A DNA stretch of 64,000 bases, taken from the NCBI RefSeq assembly GCF_947623445.1, contig NC_135240.1:6076001-6140000 (forward strand). Reading direction: 5' to 3'. This document shows positions 36,301 through 49,175 of the stretch, piece by piece. Within the stretch, counting starts at the first letter, position 1. Each line of letters starts with the position of its first letter. Under the pieces are notes generated by a model. It made no database searches. It saw only the letters and a list, made by a program, of their open reading frames with translations, and was not told where the DNA came from. This DNA comes from Clavelina lepadiformis. Lineage: Eukaryota > Chordata > Ascidiacea > Aplousobranchia > Clavelinidae. Both the position numbers and the translations under genes were made by a program.

Positions 36301-39300
36301 ATTTAACTGACTTAGCACCAAACATAGCATCAGCAGTAACTAGTAAGCTAACATACAAAAATCCAGACTAACAGCTTGGTTCAAAAAGAAATTTTTCAAA
36401 AAGTGTTTAAATATGTTTGCAAAAATTAAAACTAAAACAACCTTTTGCTGATGCGGCAGAATAAGGCTGCAGCGCTGCGGCTACTCCAAGCTTGGGCTTC
36501 TTTGCAGCGTCGTTATTCTTTAACAAAAACATATGCATGTAAATAACTTTTAAATGTGACAACAGACGCTATGATTTATGCGTATGAAGATGGTACAAAT
36601 AAAGCATTAATATAAAGTACGAATGGATTATAGAAAGTATGTGTGGGAATATATTACTGCACTGGTGTAAAATTACATTAACTGTGTCATAAAGCTTTTG
36701 TAACACTGCATGGAGACTGTATGAAATGACTGCTACGTCAGCTTTTCCACATACAATACAAAGTATACACGATTTTACAATTCATGACTAAATATATGGT
36801 AACAGCCAGAACTAGCACTTTCCAGACAACGAATGGTTATTTTAAGGCGTTAGTATAAATATTACCACAGGTATATGTACACAACAGGGGGAATTCCCCA
36901 GTTGTTGCCATAGCAAAAAAACAACACCTGTAAATACATTGCATCAAAAGACAGATCAGGCCTGCAAGTTTGAAAACATTTTTCAAGCGCGCCATAGGAA
37001 TTAAATATAGCAAGGTCTGCATTATGTTTTGCATTCATGATAAGAAAGCTTAGACTTCTCTGTCAAGTGTTGCACAAACATTATCATAAAAATCATCAAG
37101 CACCCTGTATAATTCCAGGTTTCCCTTCTGTTTGTTCATTTGGGCTTCTTGCTTGCGTTGTAAGTATTCACTCACAATCTTGGCCTGGCCGGCAGCCTGC
37201 TCACCAACAAGTCTGTGATGTGAATAGTCGTGAAATGAGGAATAAACTCTGTGGTAACTCACACACATCAAAATTGCTCATATCAATGAACTAGGGTCAA
37301 TGGGTCATTTATACGAGAATATTATAAGGGTTAAATATCGAATATTCTGCATTTTTCAATAATTCTTGCATGAACCTTGAAAAGTACCAGGAGGTAGATT
37401 ATGACTGCAGCAGAGATATATCGAAAATATAAAAAATCCTTGAATTACAATATAATTAATATCATTAATAACACACAGAACCTATTAGCATGAGCAGCCA
37501 GGATGGCGTTTTGAGCCTTATTTCGTTCGTCCCAAGCGGCTTTTACTCTGTTCAGACCCGGTGCAGCAAATTCAGCAGCAGCTGGTCTGAAAATAAAGAC
37601 AACACTTTGTGGAATCTTTATAGATAAAATCAGTTCCGAGAAAATAAACCTGAGAAAAATTTGATGAATTTTAGATACGAGTTGCAATGTTCACGATAAT
37701 TAGCTGACAAAAAAGGTGATATTAGTTAGTAAAGTTCTGAATAAAGCTGATGTGACTTTGGCACTTCTAAGTAGGCTGTTGTGTCATTGTCAGGTAACTA
37801 TGTACATTGTCATTAAACTATCATAAGCAAATAAAAAAATATTTACCCAAAAACAAAAGACATTTAGAAGCTTTACTAAAAGCCAAATTACAATTAGAAA
37901 TAATTAACTAAAGACTTTGCACAAACACAACCACACACTTGTTCCCTTGCTCAAGATGGTTCAAGTATTCATGATATTTGTCGTAATCTCCCTTCTCTTT
38001 AGGAGCAGAGATTGGCCTTTCTCTACCAGCGTGTTGATGAAAGGATGGTTCCTTCTATAAAACATCGTTTGACGGTTGCAAGTTCGTGAGTGGCTACAAT
38101 TTATACAGTTCATACATATAGTTCAAACTACAGCAGTGAACTACTAATTACTGAGAAACAAATCCTAAGGCTGCAAATAAGTTCAGGCATATTAGATTTA
38201 TAAGCTGGCGTTGCGTTATAAAGAAATAGATCACAATAGAAATAGATCCCTTTAGAACAGGGGTGGGCAAACTTTTTGTACTGAGGGCCACATTTGAAAA
38301 AATGTTGCAGCCGGCGGGCCGCACATTCTCATTACAAAGTAGGAAAATTTACCCGGTGTGTAAATAAACGCATATTCATATTAAACACAATTTTTGTATT
38401 CCACACTCAGTTACGTTTAAATCTATGCAATCATCATCACAAAATTTAATGAGACTTGTGCAACTGTTCACAGTTTTACGGTTACGGTAGGCCTACGGTA
38501 GCCGCTACCGTAATTGTATTTTATGATCAAACAATTGAATCAAGCAATGCGTGAGAAGTGTATGTTGCAATACATGCGCGACTGACGTGTGTGTGTTTAC
38601 GCACTGAAAGTGAAGAGAAAAACACACTCGTAAAGGGAATAATATTTTGTCAGGTAACCTGTTTAATTAAAACAATAAGTGATGAGTAGGAGTTTCTGCA
38701 AGTGCCGGCGAGCCGCATGCGGCCCGCGGGCCGTAGTTTGCCCACCCCTGCTTTAGAAGATGTAAGTGTTGATATAAAAGTTGAAAACCACTAAACTCTT
38801 CCTACACTGAGATAACTCCTGTCATCCTGTTTGGGATCCAAAAGGTCCGCAGATCTTTTTAAGTTCATCATCCTAGCCTCATCTCTAGCCCTCTTCATCT
38901 GTTCCTCCTTGACACGAAGGGCTCTGTCCCGCTGTCTCTTCTGGAGATCCTCCTGCATCAACGAGGAACAACAAATTCTAACGAAATGTTTGCTCAGTCA
39001 CACGCAGGAGAAAAATAAAGATTAACGTGAAGATGAAAAGATGTACCAGTCTTTTCTTTTTTTCTTCGGCCAATTTCTCCTTCCTTTTCTTTTCTTCTTC
39101 AACTAACTGCTGTCTTTTCTACAATAGTTTCAACATCTTACACAAGCAATGTTTGCAAAAGAAAAATGTTGAATTGGTTTTTTAACAGTTACTGAGAACG
39201 CCATAAATTTTGCAAAAAAAAAACCTTTTCCAGAATATCATCCACTGCTCTTTGTGCATTCACTACTCGACCTGGGCGGGGAGCAGCGAGTTTGGGTTTT

Positions 39301-42300
39301 TTGACCGCCACAGAGGGCCCATAGGCCGCGGCAATCTGTTGATCACGACGATTGCGCACACCAACGGCAGATCCCTTCACTTCTATGTTCTGGAGTCGTT
39401 TTGCTGAAAAAAAGGATCAAAAACCTTTTTAAAAGGTTTAAAAAGATTTTAAACAAGCACGACTAATACGGTCAGTCCTGTGTTTGTCACAAAACTTTTA
39501 CTTTTAAAAAATTGACATTTATTGATGACTACAAAACACTTTTAATAAGACCAGTTTGGTAAAACATAAATATTTTACCGGCTGGAGGTTGATATCTTGA
39601 AGGTTTTGCGCTGGACGGCCGTGGTCTACCTTTGTGTAAAACTGTGTGACTAAACTCATCCTCATACTGTTCAGGAGAGAGAAAACGCTCCGTTAGAGAA
39701 GAAAGGAACGGTTTTCGCAAGATGCTGTTGATGGAAGGACGCTCACGAGGATTCCGTCGAAACAACTGGGACACCAAACTGCGAAGATCGTACGAATAAC
39801 GGCTTGGAACGGGCGGGTAAGATCCCCTGTAAATTCGCGTAGTTTAGACAAACCTCAATGTAGTGAGATGGTTGAGATGATTACGGTTTGCAACAAACAA
39901 ATATACTTCAAATCAAGGCTTAAAAAACAAAGAAACAAACAATCAAAATAACAGCATCAATTTGAAAATACTAATAAAGGTAGGGAATATAATCACCTAA
40001 TAATAAACTTACCTAATAATTTTAAGGACCAGGTTTTTCATATTCCCAGCTTCAAAAGCATGCTTTAAAGTCAAAGTCTCATACACAACGCAGCCAAGGG
40101 CCCAAACGTCACTTTTGTTATTGTATGGTTTGTTTTCGCAGATCTCAGGGCTTAGGTAATAAGGTGTTCCTAATTTGAAAAAAAACTTGTGGTACCAAAC
40201 TGCTGGTAGGTGAGAAACACAACTTTACATCCAACTTATCGATTGTCGCTACCTATGCACGTTCTTGCCAATTCCATCGTGTTATTCAGGACTCTTGCAA
40301 TTCCAAAATCGCCGAGCTTCAAGGACCCAGATTTTGTCAAAAAAATGTTCTGAAAATTAAATATGTATGAACTAAGACATCATTTCCTCAAAACATCATT
40401 GATAAAAGCAGTAAATAAACTTTAATAAGTCAAAAAAAATACCCATTTTTAATGAACTGAGTTCATTTGATAGCAAGAAAACTGAATTTCAAACTTACAG
40501 CCAGCAAGCTAAGAAACAAATTTAATAAAATTAAATATGTACAAGAGTGCACAAACTTCACACTCACTGATGTTTTAATATCTCTATGGAGGATCTTGCG
40601 ATCGTGAACGTGCTTCAACGCAAGGCAAAGCTGAACAAACCAACTTAAGACCTGTTGCTCAGAAAAAAAGACTCCTTTCTGTTTGTTTATCAATGCATAA
40701 AGGTCCCCACCTTCACAATACTCCATGACAATGAAAAGGTGACCGTCCTCTGAAACAATTTATAAACAATATGAATACTTCAACAAAGTTACAATAACAC
40801 TATTAACAATTGCATATCGGAATGCCGATTCAGTATGTAGAATAGGTTCATCTTTGAAACAGAAATAGCTATTTTGCCTAAATCATATTTTCAGTTCCTG
40901 TAAAAACAAGATGCTTTGCTGTAGAACACAAGATGGCAAGAATTGGAGCATGGAAAAGAAACTTAAATTCATTCCATCCTCTGGAATAGGAAAGAAATGT
41001 TTCTTCTAATCTAAACGTTTCAATTGAGTTACAGTAATGCTAACAAAAGTTAATATTGGAGTCAGTTTGTGGTCAGTTAGTCTTTCTTTGCAACCCTTGT
41101 GAGAATTGTAGAAACAACATTAAAAATAAACATCCAAAAAAAGTTTTTTTACAAAAGTCAAATTAGTAAATGTTTGTTTAAATTTCGTTGCTTGAGTTAA
41201 ACGACAGATTAAGTTTAGTTTCGGGGTAACTTAAGCTACACTTTCTGAAATTCTATAAAAAATATCGTTTCACGATGGTTCAACTGACCCTGTTTTGCTG
41301 GAACACTAAATGCAATAAATTACCTCAAACCAAAATTCAGAGCAATAGAGCCAGGAAATTGTTAAAAAAATGAGATGCAAGTCCCTTCAGGTGTTCTATA
41401 ACAGACCAGTGGTGATATTTGAAAACTTTCAAAATAAACGAACAAGTTTATTGTGGTGAAATTGCAGAAGATTGCATGAAATCTGTCGTTCTACTCTTCT
41501 TTATAAACTGCTACTTAATTTAGCATGTAATGAGCAATACGTTTGGAGTTTTGAGTAAATTTTTCGCAATATCCTGACATATCCATTACACGAATATAGG
41601 CTGCCTCATAGTTACAAAACTGATTAAAAATTTTTAGGTGTATAACTTAAGGATAAACTAGTTCAGTCTGAGTGGACATCCAAAATTTGAATATGGCCCC
41701 TCAGTGAAAAGTTGGTTATGCCTGGTTTACAGTAATATTGTAAAACAAGTTTAGACTTACATTTAGATCTAATGGCACAAAATATCACATTTAAGGTATG
41801 ATAATTAGTTTATGGAAGCATTAAAGACTTCAACGACAAAAAACTTCCAGCAAATCATAAAAAATATCATGACAGTGACACAGTAAAAAAAGACAAAACA
41901 TAAAACTACTAAAACTTATACACGAACCCTCAAATGATTCCGTATATTGTACGATGTTGGGATGACGCATTTTTGAGAGAACAGTCACTTCCTTTCTCGC
42001 TTCGTTTCTCTCTTTTGGCTTCATTTTTGAGATTCCAATTTCCTGCACAACAGTGATAGAGGAAATTTTTAGCTTTTCCAGATATTTTCGAATTTTAAAC
42101 TAAAGGTATGCAGTATATAAACATGGTGTGACAGTAGCCCAATATAGAGGAATTTATGATACTGGTAACATTCAGGCCATTTATCACAACCGACACAATA
42201 TGCTTTAAGAAGAAAAATATGGGGCTAGTTAAGAAACGCACAACCGCATGATGTATTTATATGCTAAGCCTGGCTGCTACCTAAGTTGTGACATTATTTG

Positions 42301-42430
42301 GTTGTGCACCAGACGCCAAAATGTAACATACCTTCACCACATACTGATGCCCTGTTTCTTTGTGCTTCACAAGAATTGCTTTTCCAAACGATCCCTCCCC
42401 AATCTTTTTAATTTTGGTGTATTTGTCCAT
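27312..42430 (-). CDS. nek1: NIMA-related kinase NEK1, about 28 exons
   Basis: Ser/Thr kinase of cilia, centrosomes and the DNA-damage response. Exons: 42332-42430, 41928-42042, 40568-40749, 40253-40349, 40013-40169, 39579-39826, 39225-39403, 39047-39118, 38806-38952, 37939-38054, 37482-37586, 37104-37212, 36442-36517, 36066-36181, 34739-34933, 34233-34394, 33833-34002, 33507-33579, 33295-33394, 32839-32988, 32077-32213, about 31047-31786, about 30817-30943 (or 31001), 30276-30386, 29039-29327, 28498-28605, 28097-28254, 27312-27476. The kinase domain has GEGSFGKA, Lys33 (VVK), HRD with Asp128, DFG with Asp146, Thr162 in [12 protein letters not shown]; numbering equals human NEK1. Coiled-coil Lys/Glu-rich exons follow. 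The C-terminus keeps [29 protein letters not shown] and [17 protein letters not shown], as in NEK1. Total about 1,500 residues, longer than human. The junction between the long acidic exon and the next is unresolved. Confidence 0.95.
28822..28843. repeat. (CAA)n microsatellite
   Basis: About seven CAA units, in the NEK1 intron between exons 28498-28605 and 29039-29327. Confidence 0.9.
30531..30728 (+). other. unassigned open frame inside a NEK1 intron
   Basis: The plus frame includes [19 protein letters not shown] and reaches AG|GTATGC at about 30691, a good donor. The opposite strand is also open over much of the same stretch. No homology is recognised. It could be a nested exon, a transposon fragment or chance. 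Confidence 0.2.
38258..38750. mobile_element. hAT-type MITE with perfect 8-bp target duplication
   Basis: The 493-bp element starts CAGGGGTGGGCAAACT and ends with the inverted copy AGTTTGCCCACCCCTG. It is flanked by CTTTAGAA on both sides (38250-38257 and 38751-38758). CAG/CTG ends and 8-bp target duplications are typical of hAT elements. No transposase frame is present, so it is non-autonomous. It sits in the NEK1 intron between exons 37939-38054 and 38806-38952. Confidence 0.93.
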
Positions 42431-43265
42431 TTTGGGTTTGAATTGGCAAAAACAGAAAAAACTTGATCCTGTAGCCCAGGCTTAGGCTACTTGGCTCACC
42501 AAAGGCTAAAAATTATCAAACTAATAAAATGCACCATCTGATGGTACCAACTGCTTTCCTGACTATGCTCTAATGCCCATATACTGTCCGACAAACGGTC
42601 ATACGGGACGGCTGTACAGTTATACTGGTTGGTAGCCTATAAGTTTTGAAGTTAACTGTCAACTGTGGATCTATTAAAAAAAGATATTGAAATATAAGAT
42701 GGTAAAAACGATTTAACTCATTATTTTATTATTTTCTTTCTCTACCGGCATAAATTGTAACAACACAAAACGTAAAATAATTTCAGAAATGCTTGGCAGA
42801 GTTTTCTGGCATCAACCAGTAACTTAGCGTCTTGTTACCAAAACTACGCGATTATAAATGAGCAAAAAATGCGCCTTGTGATGTATTTCGCACCTAGTGG
42901 TGAAGTAAGATGTCCATGAAAAAACTTTAAAATTTCTTGTAGATTTAAATAGCTGGAACTAGCCCTTTTTGTGAAACAAGTTTTTATTAAGCAAAAAGGC
43001 TTCTTCAACTCAAGCTTATTCGAAGCTCTTGCATCAGAAACTCATAATCGCAGAGTTGAAAAATGATATTCGACTGGTTATAAACAACACGCCTTCAGGG
43101 AGTGGAAGCGCAGTTAATGAAGGACCAAGTTTTATAAAATTCCATTTTTCTGAGTCTACTCTTAAAAATACCCAACCAAAGCAAATTAAAGGCCCAGGTT
43201 CGGTTTCGGTTCGATACTTTGCACGAAGTAAAAACCATGAAACAGTGCACGATGCGCCTCTACAG
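42431..43265. other. NEK1 upstream region
   Basis: The 5' flank of NEK1 (the minus-strand gene starts at 42430). Overlapping open frames on both strands at 43029-43345 have no recognisable content. No promoter motif is convincing. Confidence 0.4.
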
Positions 43266-43527
43266 CAGGGCTTCTCAAAATATATATCGCGATTCGCGAC
43301 CCAGTTTGGGGTCGTAAAATGTATTTTTGCGGGGTCGTGAAACAAATTTAACTTTTATAAAATGATGTCTGTTTTATCATATTTTTAATTCGCTTTACAT
43401 TTGCATGATTTTGCCATAGACAAAAGTATCACTTGAGATTTGTGATGGGACGTTTATTGTTTTGATATTCTTTATGTGTAAGCTACACATCAAGGGGTTG
43501 CAGAACAAAAACGTTTGAGAAGCCCTG
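43266..43527. mobile_element. hAT/MER5-like MITE
   Basis: The 262-bp element has inverted ends CAGGGCTTCTCAAA and TTTGAGAAGCCCTG. Internally it carries GCGACCCAGTTTGGGGTCG and GGGGTCGTGAA, typical of short hAT elements. The flanking octamers (CTCTACAG and CTATGCTG) match at only about five of eight bases, so the target duplication has decayed or my end is slightly off. It lies about 0.8 kb upstream of NEK1. Confidence 0.8.
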
Positions 43528-43886
43528 CTATGCTGCACCAGTTTGCATCGGGATATTACTATCTTGGTGGCCGCTCTAAACTTGTGGTGGTTGATTCCAC
43601 ACAGTCGTGCTAGTTTCAGCACAGCCCTCCGCATTCTTCGCATTTTTATACATAGTTACCATTAATTGCCTAAACTAGTGTATAGGTTTCTTGTGTAAAC
43701 GTGTGTGTGTGTGAAGAGTTTGGTTCAGTTTATTTTATTCAATTCGTTTTACTTTGCTTCAATACAAGTTCTATCAACGATTCTCATTTTGCTGGCAACG
43801 TCGATTTATTTGCAGTGCTAGTCGAGAAGAGCAAGAGACGGTAACTGGGCTGGAGTCAGAACATCTCGGAGTCATGACATAGCTAT

Positions 43887-43888
<2 letters not shown>

Positions 43889-43936
<48 letters not shown>
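43889..43936. repeat. (CT)n microsatellite
   Basis: Twenty-four uninterrupted CT units. This makes the minus strand read as an Arg-Glu repeat, which should not be taken as protein. Confidence 0.97.
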
Positions 43937-43939
<3 letters not shown>

Positions 43940-44943
43940 CGGCTATAGGCGATACCCGTTTAGCGTTTTCCAACTCGATTCTCAGTTTGCACCTTACGCT
44001 TTCAGGAGCGTATCCAGAGGATGCCTCATAATGTTTATACCCGTCGTTCGCCATAGATTTAACGTTTTTCTCTGTTATCGTTTTATAATAATTGTATTTT
44101 GTAGTTCTTGAATCGCTATTGTTGTTGTTGCTTTATAATATGCTTTTTAGCAAAAAAACAAAAAAATCCAATCCTTCATATGCTTTGTAGCCTCCATCTT
44201 TTCTTGCATGAACTGCACAATTTGCTGTGATTTTAGAAAATCTAATTTTAGCTTAATCGTTAGCATTTTATTTTCGTTTTTTCACTTTCTTTGTCAAAAA
44301 TGAACAATGCGAAGTGTTAAAATTTACAAATAGGACGATATTAAAAAAGGAATTTTTGTAAAACTTCCGCAAGCTGGCAACAAAGCAGTTGCAGGCCTAA
44401 TGTGTTGGACTAGTGGTTTATTGCCACTATAGCTTTCATACAAAAGTAATGAAAAACCAAATGCAGAACCAATTTGCCATTTCCGTGATGTGGCTTTAAG
44501 GTTTGTTGTTAAGTCTTTGGTTAAAAAGAAAATTAATTTGAGAAGTAATTGAAATATGCAATTATAGCGAATAGCTCATTGACAATTAAGTTTTTCTTTT
44601 GAAAGTGTTGTAGGGTAGTTGCTGGTTATTATCTTCCCAACATCATCATGTAGCCATCTTGCCAAACAAGCAAATGTTTTCCTTCCAGTTGTTAAAATGG
44701 GCAATCATTACGGATAAACATAACCTACACATGGTTTAGTTAAAGTCAAAATTATGTTGTAACTTTTATCCAGAAGTTCAATGCATGATTGGTTGAACAC
44801 CAAATCAGCGTCATGCTAAATATTGCCTTGGCAAGTTCATCATATTGTTGCAAGGGTGTGGTCGTCACATACTTTTTTTGAACAGAAGTGACTATTAAAG
44901 GGTGAGTTTGTACTGTACTCCAACATTCTCTGTTTTCTTGTCC

Positions 44944-45561
44944 TTATTTTCCCAGGAAATTTGCATTTAAAATATTGTCTTCATTCACTACCTCGCTTCT
45001 GCGAGGAACTTGCAAACGCGGCCTGACAAAAGCGGACCAAAAACCTATAAATAAAACATTCAAAAGATTAAAATAGTAATAAATAAGCATTGGGGCGATT
45101 TGACGTCATCATCGTTTGACATCATCTTAAGCTAAAACTTATCTTGAAACAAGGTGCTCGTTATAGATGACATACCAGATTTTTAACTAAATGGAAAAGT
45201 AAATCTCTATTAAAACCTTGTAGTTTAAGCTCAGCTCAGCCATAATGTAAATATAGCCATAGCCTAAAGCAAGTACAGCGTCGTTAAATCATAGCAACTA
45301 CCGTAAGTATAATGCATTTCAATTTTCTATAAACAGGATTTCGACTTTCCTTAAGCAAACTGAAATAAGCTACATTGTAGTTTTACACAAGCAAAGGCAC
45401 AACTTATAAAAACCACAACTTATAACCAATATAATAGGCTGACCTTTCGCCTTTAGAAGCTTCCAGATAAATTGAGACAGAGGAGACGACCCAGCATTAG
45501 GCCTACTAGCACTTACACAGAAGATAGCAGAAAGGACGCAAAATAAAATAAACTTGTTCAT
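44944..45561 (-). CDS. secreted cationic amphipathic peptide precursor, copy 1 (predicted antimicrobial)
   Basis: Exon 1 45444-45561 and exon 2 44944-45044 join in phase 1 to give 72 residues. The donor is AAAG|GTCAGC and the acceptor TATTTATAG. The signal peptide (FILFCVLSAIFCVSAS) is followed by a short spacer and the segment SQFIWKLLKAKGFWSAFVRP, which alternates hydrophobic and basic residues as an amphipathic helix would. A basic VPRRS site follows, then an acidic tail (SEVVNEDNILNANF). Signal, cationic helix and anionic tail is the layout of ascidian clavanin/styelin-type precursors; no close sequence match is claimed. It differs from the other copies by SASRPNAGS in place of VSNAES and by a dibasic RR in place of GR. 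Confidence 0.7.
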
Positions 45562-46505
45562 TTTTTGTCGCTACTTCTTTCACAGCTTCACAACGTCTTC
45601 ACCTGAACCAGCAGAATTTAGTTTTGAGCGCTTGGGCCAGATGCAGTGATACTTTCATAAACCTGGTCAATCCCTCAGGCCATGCACAGGTCAATAGTTA
45701 TGATACCTTTCAGGCTTTAACGACTGCCCATTGTTTGTCCATATGATGGCGAAAATCTGTTTCACTTCCTGGAAACAGCACATTAGACGGTTTGGGATCT
45801 TTTGATTAAAGGTCTCATGTTATCTAGTCTGCCAGCGAGCGCGTTGCATTAATTACTTTTTGCTATAGCGTCATATATGTTCGTTCAGATAGTCAAGATT
45901 CATAGCATGTAGCGTGTTATTTTTTGATGTTTTGTTGGAAACATATAGACCTGTATGTTGTGGTATTGAATTTGACTCAATACAACGCTTTCTGCTGAAG
46001 GAAAATTTTTTATAAAAGCTAATTTTTTCAAACATTTTATTAAGCAAAAATCAATCTTGAATTTTGTCTCAAAATCCTTCTTTCTACAAAGAAAATTTAT
46101 TTGAGATTTAATTGAAATATGCAATTATAGCGAATAGCTCATTGACAATTAAGTTTTTATTTTGAAAGTGTTGTAGGGTAGTTGCTGGTTATTATCTTGC
46201 CAACATCATCATGTAGCCATCTTGCCAAACAAGCAAATGTTATCCTTCCAGTTGTTATAATGGGCAATCACTATGGCTAAAAATACCCGACACATGGTTT
46301 AGATAAACCCAAAATTACGTTGTAACTTTTACCCAGAAGTTCAATGCATAATTTGTTAAACACCAAATCAGCGTCACGCTAAATATTGCCTTGACCAGTT
46401 CATCATATTGTTGCAAGGGTGTGGTCGTCACATACTTTTTTTAAAAGCAGTTACTATTAAAGGGTGAGTTTGTACTGTACTCCAACATTCTCTGTTTTCT
46501 TGTCC

Positions 46506-47104
46506 TTATTTTCCCAGGAAATTTGCATTTAAAAGATTGTCTTCATTCACAACCTCGCTTCTGCCAGAAACCTGCAAAAGCGACCTTATAAAAGCGGACC
46601 AAAAACCTATAAATAAAACATTCAAAAGATTAAAATAGTAATAAACGAGCATTGGGGCGATTTGACGTCATCATCCTTTGACATCATTTTAAGTTAAGAC
46701 TTATCTTGAAACAAGGTGCTCGTTATAGATGACACACCAGATTTTTAACTAAATGGAAAAGTAAATCTCTATTAAAACCTTAGCTCAGCCATAATGTAAA
46801 TATAACCATAGCCTAAAGCAAGTATAGCGTCGTTAAATCATAGCAACTACCGTAAGTATAATGCATTTCAATTTTCTATAAACAGGATTTCGACTTTCCT
46901 TAAGCAAATTGAAACAAACTACAATGTAGTTTTAAACAAGCAAAAGCACAACTTATAAAAACCACAACTCATAACCAATACAATAGACCGACCTTTCGCC
47001 TTTAGAAGCTTCCAGATAAATTGAGACAGAGGGTACGACTCAGCATTACTAACCCTTACACAGAAGATAGCCGAAAGGACGCAAAATAAAATAAACTTGT
47101 TCAT
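46506..47104 (-). CDS. secreted cationic amphipathic peptide precursor, copy 2 (predicted antimicrobial)
   Basis: Exon 1 46993-47104 and exon 2 46506-46606 join in phase 1 to give 70 residues. The likely signal cleavage is after VSNA. The mature part contains PLSQFIWKLLKAKGFWSAF, then IRSLLQVSGRS and an acidic tail with VVNEDNLL. The net charge of the helix region is about +4, with two tryptophans. The Gly-Arg after QVS could serve as a monobasic cleavage and C-terminal amidation signal, as in other ascidian peptides (inference). The donor GTCGGT is non-consensus after the third base. Confidence 0.72.
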
Positions 47105-48051
47105 TTTTTGTCGCTACTTCTTTCACAGCTTCACGACGTCATCAGCACGTGAACCAGCAGATTTTAGTTTTGAGCGCTTGGGTCAGATGCAGTTAAACTT
47201 TCATAAACCTCGTCAATCTCTCAGGTCATGCACAGGTTAATAGTTATGATACATTTCAGGCTTTAACGACTGCCCAGCGTTTGTCCATATGATGGCAAAA
47301 ATCTGATTCACTTCCTGGAAACAGCACAGCAGACGGTTCGTGATCTTTTGATTGAAGGTTTCATGTTATCTAGTCTGCCAGCGAGCGCGTTGCATTAATT
47401 ACTTTTTGCTATAGCGTCATACATGTTGGTTCAGATAGTCATGATTCATAGCATGTAGCGTGTTATTTTTTGATGTTTTGTTGGAAACATATAGACCTGT
47501 ATGTTGTGGTATTGAATTTGACTCAATACAACGCTTTCTGCTGAAGGAAAATTTTTTATAAAAGCTAATTTTTTCAAACATTTTATTAAGCAAAAATCAC
47601 TCTTGAATTTTGTGTCAAAATCCTTCTTTCTACAAAGAAAATTTATTTGAGATGTAATTGAAATATGCAATTATAGCGAATAGCTCATTGACAATTAAGT
47701 TTTTCTTTTGAAAGTGTTGTAGGGTAGTTGCTGGTTATTATCTTGCCAACATCGTCATGTAGCCATCTTGCCAAACAAGCAAATGTTATGCTTCCAGTTG
47801 TTATAATGGGCAATCACTATGGCTAAAAATACCCGACACATGGTTTAGATAAACCCAAAATTATGTTGTAACTTTTACCCAGAAGTTCAATGCATAATTG
47901 GTTAAACACCAAATCAGCGTCACGCTAAATATTGCCTTGACCAGTTCATCATATTGTTGCAAGGGTGTGGTCGTCACATACTTTTTTAAAAAGCAGTTAC
48001 TATTAAAGGGTTAGTTTGTACTGTACTTCAACAAGTTTTGTTTTCTTGTTC

Positions 48052-48662
48052 CTATTTTCCCAGGAAATTTGCATTTAAAAGATTGTCTTTTTTCACTACC
48101 TCGCTTCTGCCAGGAACCTGCAAACGCGACCTGATGAAAGCGGACCAAAAACCTATAAATAAAACATTCAAAAGATTAAAATAGTAATAAATAAGCATTG
48201 GGGCGATTTGATGTCATCATCGTTTGACATCATCTTAAGCTAAAACCTATCTTGAAACAAGGTGCTCGTTATAGATGACACACCAGATTTTTAACTAAAT
48301 GGAAAATTAAATCTCTATTAAAATCTTGTAGTTTAAGCTTAGCTCAGCCATAATGTAAATATAACCATAGCCTAAAGCAAGTACAGCGTCGTTAAATCAT
48401 AGCAACTACCGTAAGTATAATGCATTTCAATTTTCTATAAACAGGATTTCGACTTTCCTTAAGCAAATTGAAACAAGCTGCAATGTAGTTTTATACAAGC
48501 AAAAGCACAACTTATAAAACCACAACTCATAACCAATATAATAGACCGACCTTTCGCCTTTAGAAGCTTCCAGATAAATTGAGACAGAGGGGACGACTCA
48601 GCATTACTAACCCTTACACAGAAGATAGTTGAAAGGACGCAAAATAAAATAAACTTGTTCAT
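48052..48662 (-). CDS. secreted cationic amphipathic peptide precursor, copy 3 (predicted antimicrobial)
   Basis: Exon 1 48551-48662 and exon 2 48052-48152 join in phase 1 to give 70 residues. The layout is the same as copy 2, with a TIFCV signal core, FIWKLLKAKGFWSAFIRS and VPGRS. The tail reads EVVKKDNLL where copies 1 and 2 have EVVNEDN, so the acidic character is reduced. The stop is TAG where the other copies have TAA. The intact frames of all three copies argue that they are functional genes. Confidence 0.7.
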
Positions 48663-49175
48663 TTTTTGTCGCTACTTCTTTCACAACTTCACGACGTCTT
48701 CACCTGAACCAGCAGAATTTAGTTTTGAGTGCTTGGGCCAGATGCAGTTAAACTTTCATAAACCTGGTCAATCCCTCAGGCCATGCACAGGTTAATAGTT
48801 ATGATACCTTTCAGGCTTTAACGACTGCCCAGCGTTTGTCCATATGATGGCGAAAATCTGATTCACTTCCTGGAAACAGCACAGCAGACGGTTCGTGATC
48901 TTTTGACTAAAGGTTTCGTGTTATCTAGGCTGCCAGCGAGCGCGTTGCATTAATTACTTTCTGCTATAGCGTCATATATGTTCGATCAGGTAGTCATGAT
49001 TCGTAGTAGGCTATGTAGCGTGTTATTTTTTGATATTTTGTTGCAAACATGTAGACCTGCATGTTGTGGTATTGAATTTTACGCAATACAGCGCTTTCTG
49101 CTGAAGGAAATATTTTTGCAAAAGACAATTTTTTCAAACGTTTTATTAAGCAAAAATCCCCCATGATATTTGTGT

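Noticed and set aside
43872..44054. Arg-Glu repeat protein on the minus strand
   Set aside because: It is simply the translation of the (CT)n microsatellite.
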